The notes under the pieces: generated by a model
Seen by the model: only the letters and a program-made list of their open reading frames with translations
What the model was told of the DNA's origin: nothing
The model's database searches: none
Shown here: positions 62,716 to 64,000 of the stretch, one piece after another
Position numbering within the stretch: position 1 is the stretch's first letter
Layout: every line of letters starts with the position of its first letter
Position numbers and translations under genes: made by a program
Source: Streptomyces sp. SAI-127
Lineage (GTDB): Bacteria > Actinomycetota > Actinomycetes > Streptomycetales > Streptomycetaceae
Assembly: GCF_029894425.1 (NCBI RefSeq)
Contig: NZ_JARXYJ010000001.1
Coordinates: 8,018,501 to 8,082,500 of the forward strand
Length of the DNA stretch: 64,000 bases
Reading direction: 5' to 3'

Positions 62716-62791
62716 GTCGCTCGCTGTCCGACGAAGGACACGGGTGCTTCCGGCACGAACGCCGCGGACGGAACCCGCGGCGCTGAGCGAC
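62716..62791 (-). ncRNA. Cloverleaf-like structured 5' leader of the SLT gene
   Basis: On either strand a closing stem GTCGCTC/GAGCGAC (62716-62722 with 62785-62791) encloses three hairpins: TGTCC/GGACA (62725-62740), GTGC/GCAC (62744-62756) and the 7-bp GCCGCGG/CCGCGGC (62761-62781). It is 76 nt long but lacks T-loop, anticodon and CCA features of tRNA and lacks the conserved strings I know of c-di-AMP (ydaO) riboswitches. It ends about 31 nt before the ATG. A regulatory leader is inferred. Confidence 0.45.
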
Positions 62792-62872
62792 GTTGGCCAT
62801 TCTTAGCTGGCGCAAAACACCCGGGCAAAGGTGTGACGTACGACCCTGGATAGTGGACCTGGGGATGACAAA

Positions 62873-62900
62873 ACGGGACAGACTGGAACGTCTGTCCCGT
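62873..62900 (-). terminator. Terminator after queA
   Basis: A perfect 11-bp stem, ACGGGACAGAC (62873-62883) with GTCTGTCCCGT (62890-62900), loop TGGAAC, about 85 nt past the queA stop. Confidence 0.8.
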
Positions 62901-62984
62901 TCACCGGGGAAGCCTTTGTCTCCTATGTCGCTTCGTACGTGATCTGGGCCCTATGTGCGGGCTCACATCGCCCGCACAGTACTC

Positions 62985-64000
62985 TCACTGGCAGTTGCTG
63001 GAGCAATGCTCTGCGTGAGGGTCCCCGTCCGGGAGGAGGAGATGCACGTCCCCGAACTCGTGCCACAGGTAGAGCCGGCGCAGCGCCTCCTCGTAACCGC
63101 GGTCGATCGCCGCCCGCCCCGCGACCGCCTCCAGCATCAGCAGATGCGAGGCCTCCGGCTCGTGCAGCCCGGTCAGCAGCCCGTCCACCACCCGCACCCC
63201 GCGCTCCGGGGTCACGACGAGATCCGTCCATCCCGCACGCGCGCGTACGACCCCGTCGGCCCCGGCGGCCGACTCCACGGCCCGTACAGCGGTCGTCCCG
63301 ACGGCGACGACCCTGCCGTCCCCGGCCCGCACCGCGTTGATCAGCCGCGCGGAGGCCTCCGGCACCGAGAACCGCTCCGGATACGGCGGCTCGTGCGCCT
63401 CCGCCGAGGCCACCCCCGTGTGCAGCGTGACCGGCGCGAACTGCACACCCCGGCTCACCAGCTCCGCCACCAGCCGCGCGGTGAAGGGCCGTGCCGCACT
63501 GGGCATCTCCGCACTGCCCGACCCGTCGGGCGACGGCAGCGCGAACACCGTCTGATAGACGGACAAGGGCTGGTCCCGCTCCGTATAGGAGTAACGAATG
63601 GGCCGCCCGTGCTCCCGCAGCAGCCCGGGAACCTCCCCGCCGCACACCCGCGCCCACCACAGACGCTCGCTCACCGCCTCCTCCAGGACCAGCCGTCCGC
63701 CCCCGGGCAGCCGCACCTCCGTCCCCGCGGGCCCTCCCGCACGCGCACGCGTGGTCCCCCTCCCGTCTGGATCCCGCAGCTCGACCGCCCACCGACCGTC
63801 GTCCCCGCGCGTGGAGAAGTGCACCACCACACGCGCGTGCCCGATCCGCCCGTCGACGGCCGCGGCCAGCGTGGGAGAGGTGTTCACGACGAGCAGGTCC
63901 CCGGCCCGCAACAGCCGCGGAAGCTCCCCGAACGAGTGGTGCGACACCGCCGTACCCCGCGACACCAGCAGCCGTACGGCGTCCCGGTCGAGCCCCGGCC
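62985..64000 (-). CDS. queA: S-adenosylmethionine:tRNA ribosyltransferase-isomerase, QueA-like (5' end outside window)
   Basis: The frame is open to the window edge; about 338 codons are present. QueA builds epoxyqueuosine in tRNA from SAM. Conserved stretches: GDLLVVNTSPTLAAAVDGR, a later TLHTGVASAEAHEPPYPERFSVP, and VDGLLTGLHEPEASHLLMLEAVAG. Near the edge, LDRDAVRLLVSRGTAVSHHSF matches the family N-terminal part. The tail HAEHCSSNCQ is unusual, with two Cys. No other queuosine genes are in the window, so substrate assignment relies on family. Confidence 0.87.
   Translation of the reverse strand, partial: PGLDRDAVRLLVSRGTAVSHHSFGELPRLLRAGDLLVVNTSPTLAAAVDGRIGHARVVVHFSTRGDDGRWAVELRDPDGRGTTRARAGGPAGTEVRLPGGGRLVLEEAVSERLWWARVCGGEVPGLLREHGRPIRYSYTERDQPLSVYQTVFALPSPDGSGSAEMPSAARPFTARLVAELVSRGVQFAPVTLHTGVASAEAHEPPYPERFSVPEASARLINAVRAGDGRVVAVGTTAVRAVESAAGADGVVRARAGWTDLVVTPERGVRVVDGLLTGLHEPEASHLLMLEAVAGRAAIDRGYEEALRRLYLWHEFGDVHLLLPDGDPHAEHCSSNCQ

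Noticed and set aside
62716..62791. tRNA gene on either strand
   Set aside because: Although 76 nt and cloverleaf-like, it lacks a TTCRANY T-loop, a D-loop GG, a 7-nt anticodon loop and a CCA end.

Overview
This window is GC-rich actinobacterial chromosome with GTG/TTG starts, GGAGG ribosome sites and dense ATGA/GTGA gene overlaps. Its content (streptophobe protein, Asp23/AmaP cluster, SGM_5486-type microprotein, DUF3099, PHO-box pit, B12-riboswitch cob operon) points to Streptomyces. The order cobN ... pit ... moaA ... tyrS ... fabG-fabI ... serB ... queA resembles, as I remember it, the conserved core around SCO1804-SCO1850 of S. coelicolor. It is mostly housekeeping core rather than a mobile island. 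I see no tRNA, rRNA, CRISPR array or insertion sequence.

Region by region: (1) 1-5560, minus strand: cobalamin operon cobD-cobQ-cobN (cobN truncated at the window edge) behind a cobalamin riboswitch. (2) 5585-8923: terminator, small membrane gene plus pit phosphate transporter under a PHO box, secreted GH25 lysozyme, class II aldolase. (3) 8924-15957: repeat-rich gap, alpha/beta hydrolase, unknown 465-aa protein, VOC protein, ABC-F ATPase with an apparent leaderless leader peptide, small HTH protein, enoyl-CoA hydratase. (4) 15954-19108: Asp23/Gls24-AmaP envelope-stress cluster. (5) 19115-26848: tightly coupled minus-strand operon symporter / sigma factor / small membrane protein / GH15 / SDR, divergent from DUF3311-CstA-YbdD, with two copies of one palindrome in the shared control region. 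(6) 26920-35213: unknown protein, degenerate repeat array holding a relic of an XRE/MmyB-type regulator, SURF1, zinc-ribbon protein, DEDDh exonuclease, VIT1 family, fatty acid hydroxylase, lysoplasmalogenase, dehydrogenase, CopD-like protein. (7) 35325-43220: CoA transferase, tandem subtilases, DUF485-ActP acetate permease, MoaA. (8) 43217-55656: zinc-binding protein, DUF3099, GlsB, TyrS, TldD/TldE, FabG-FabI, GntR regulator divergent from an MFS exporter with a 38-aa companion, SixA, SerB. (9) 55952-64000: repeat-bearing streptophobe protein divergent from an FHA-ABC transporter, SLT transglycosylase with a structured leader, and queA running off the window.

Themes: several permeases have tiny partner genes (DUF3311, YbdD, DUF485, SGM_5486-like, and a 73-aa protein with Pit). 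Organic-acid and acetate uptake is represented three times. Two genes (tldD, sixA) each carry an apparent one-base insertion; in tldD this fuses it in frame with its neighbour. The most interesting unexplained signals are the duplicated GCAAGAGTTGC palindrome, the ABC-F leader peptide, the regulator relic inside a repeat array, and the 76-nt cloverleaf-like leader before the SLT gene.
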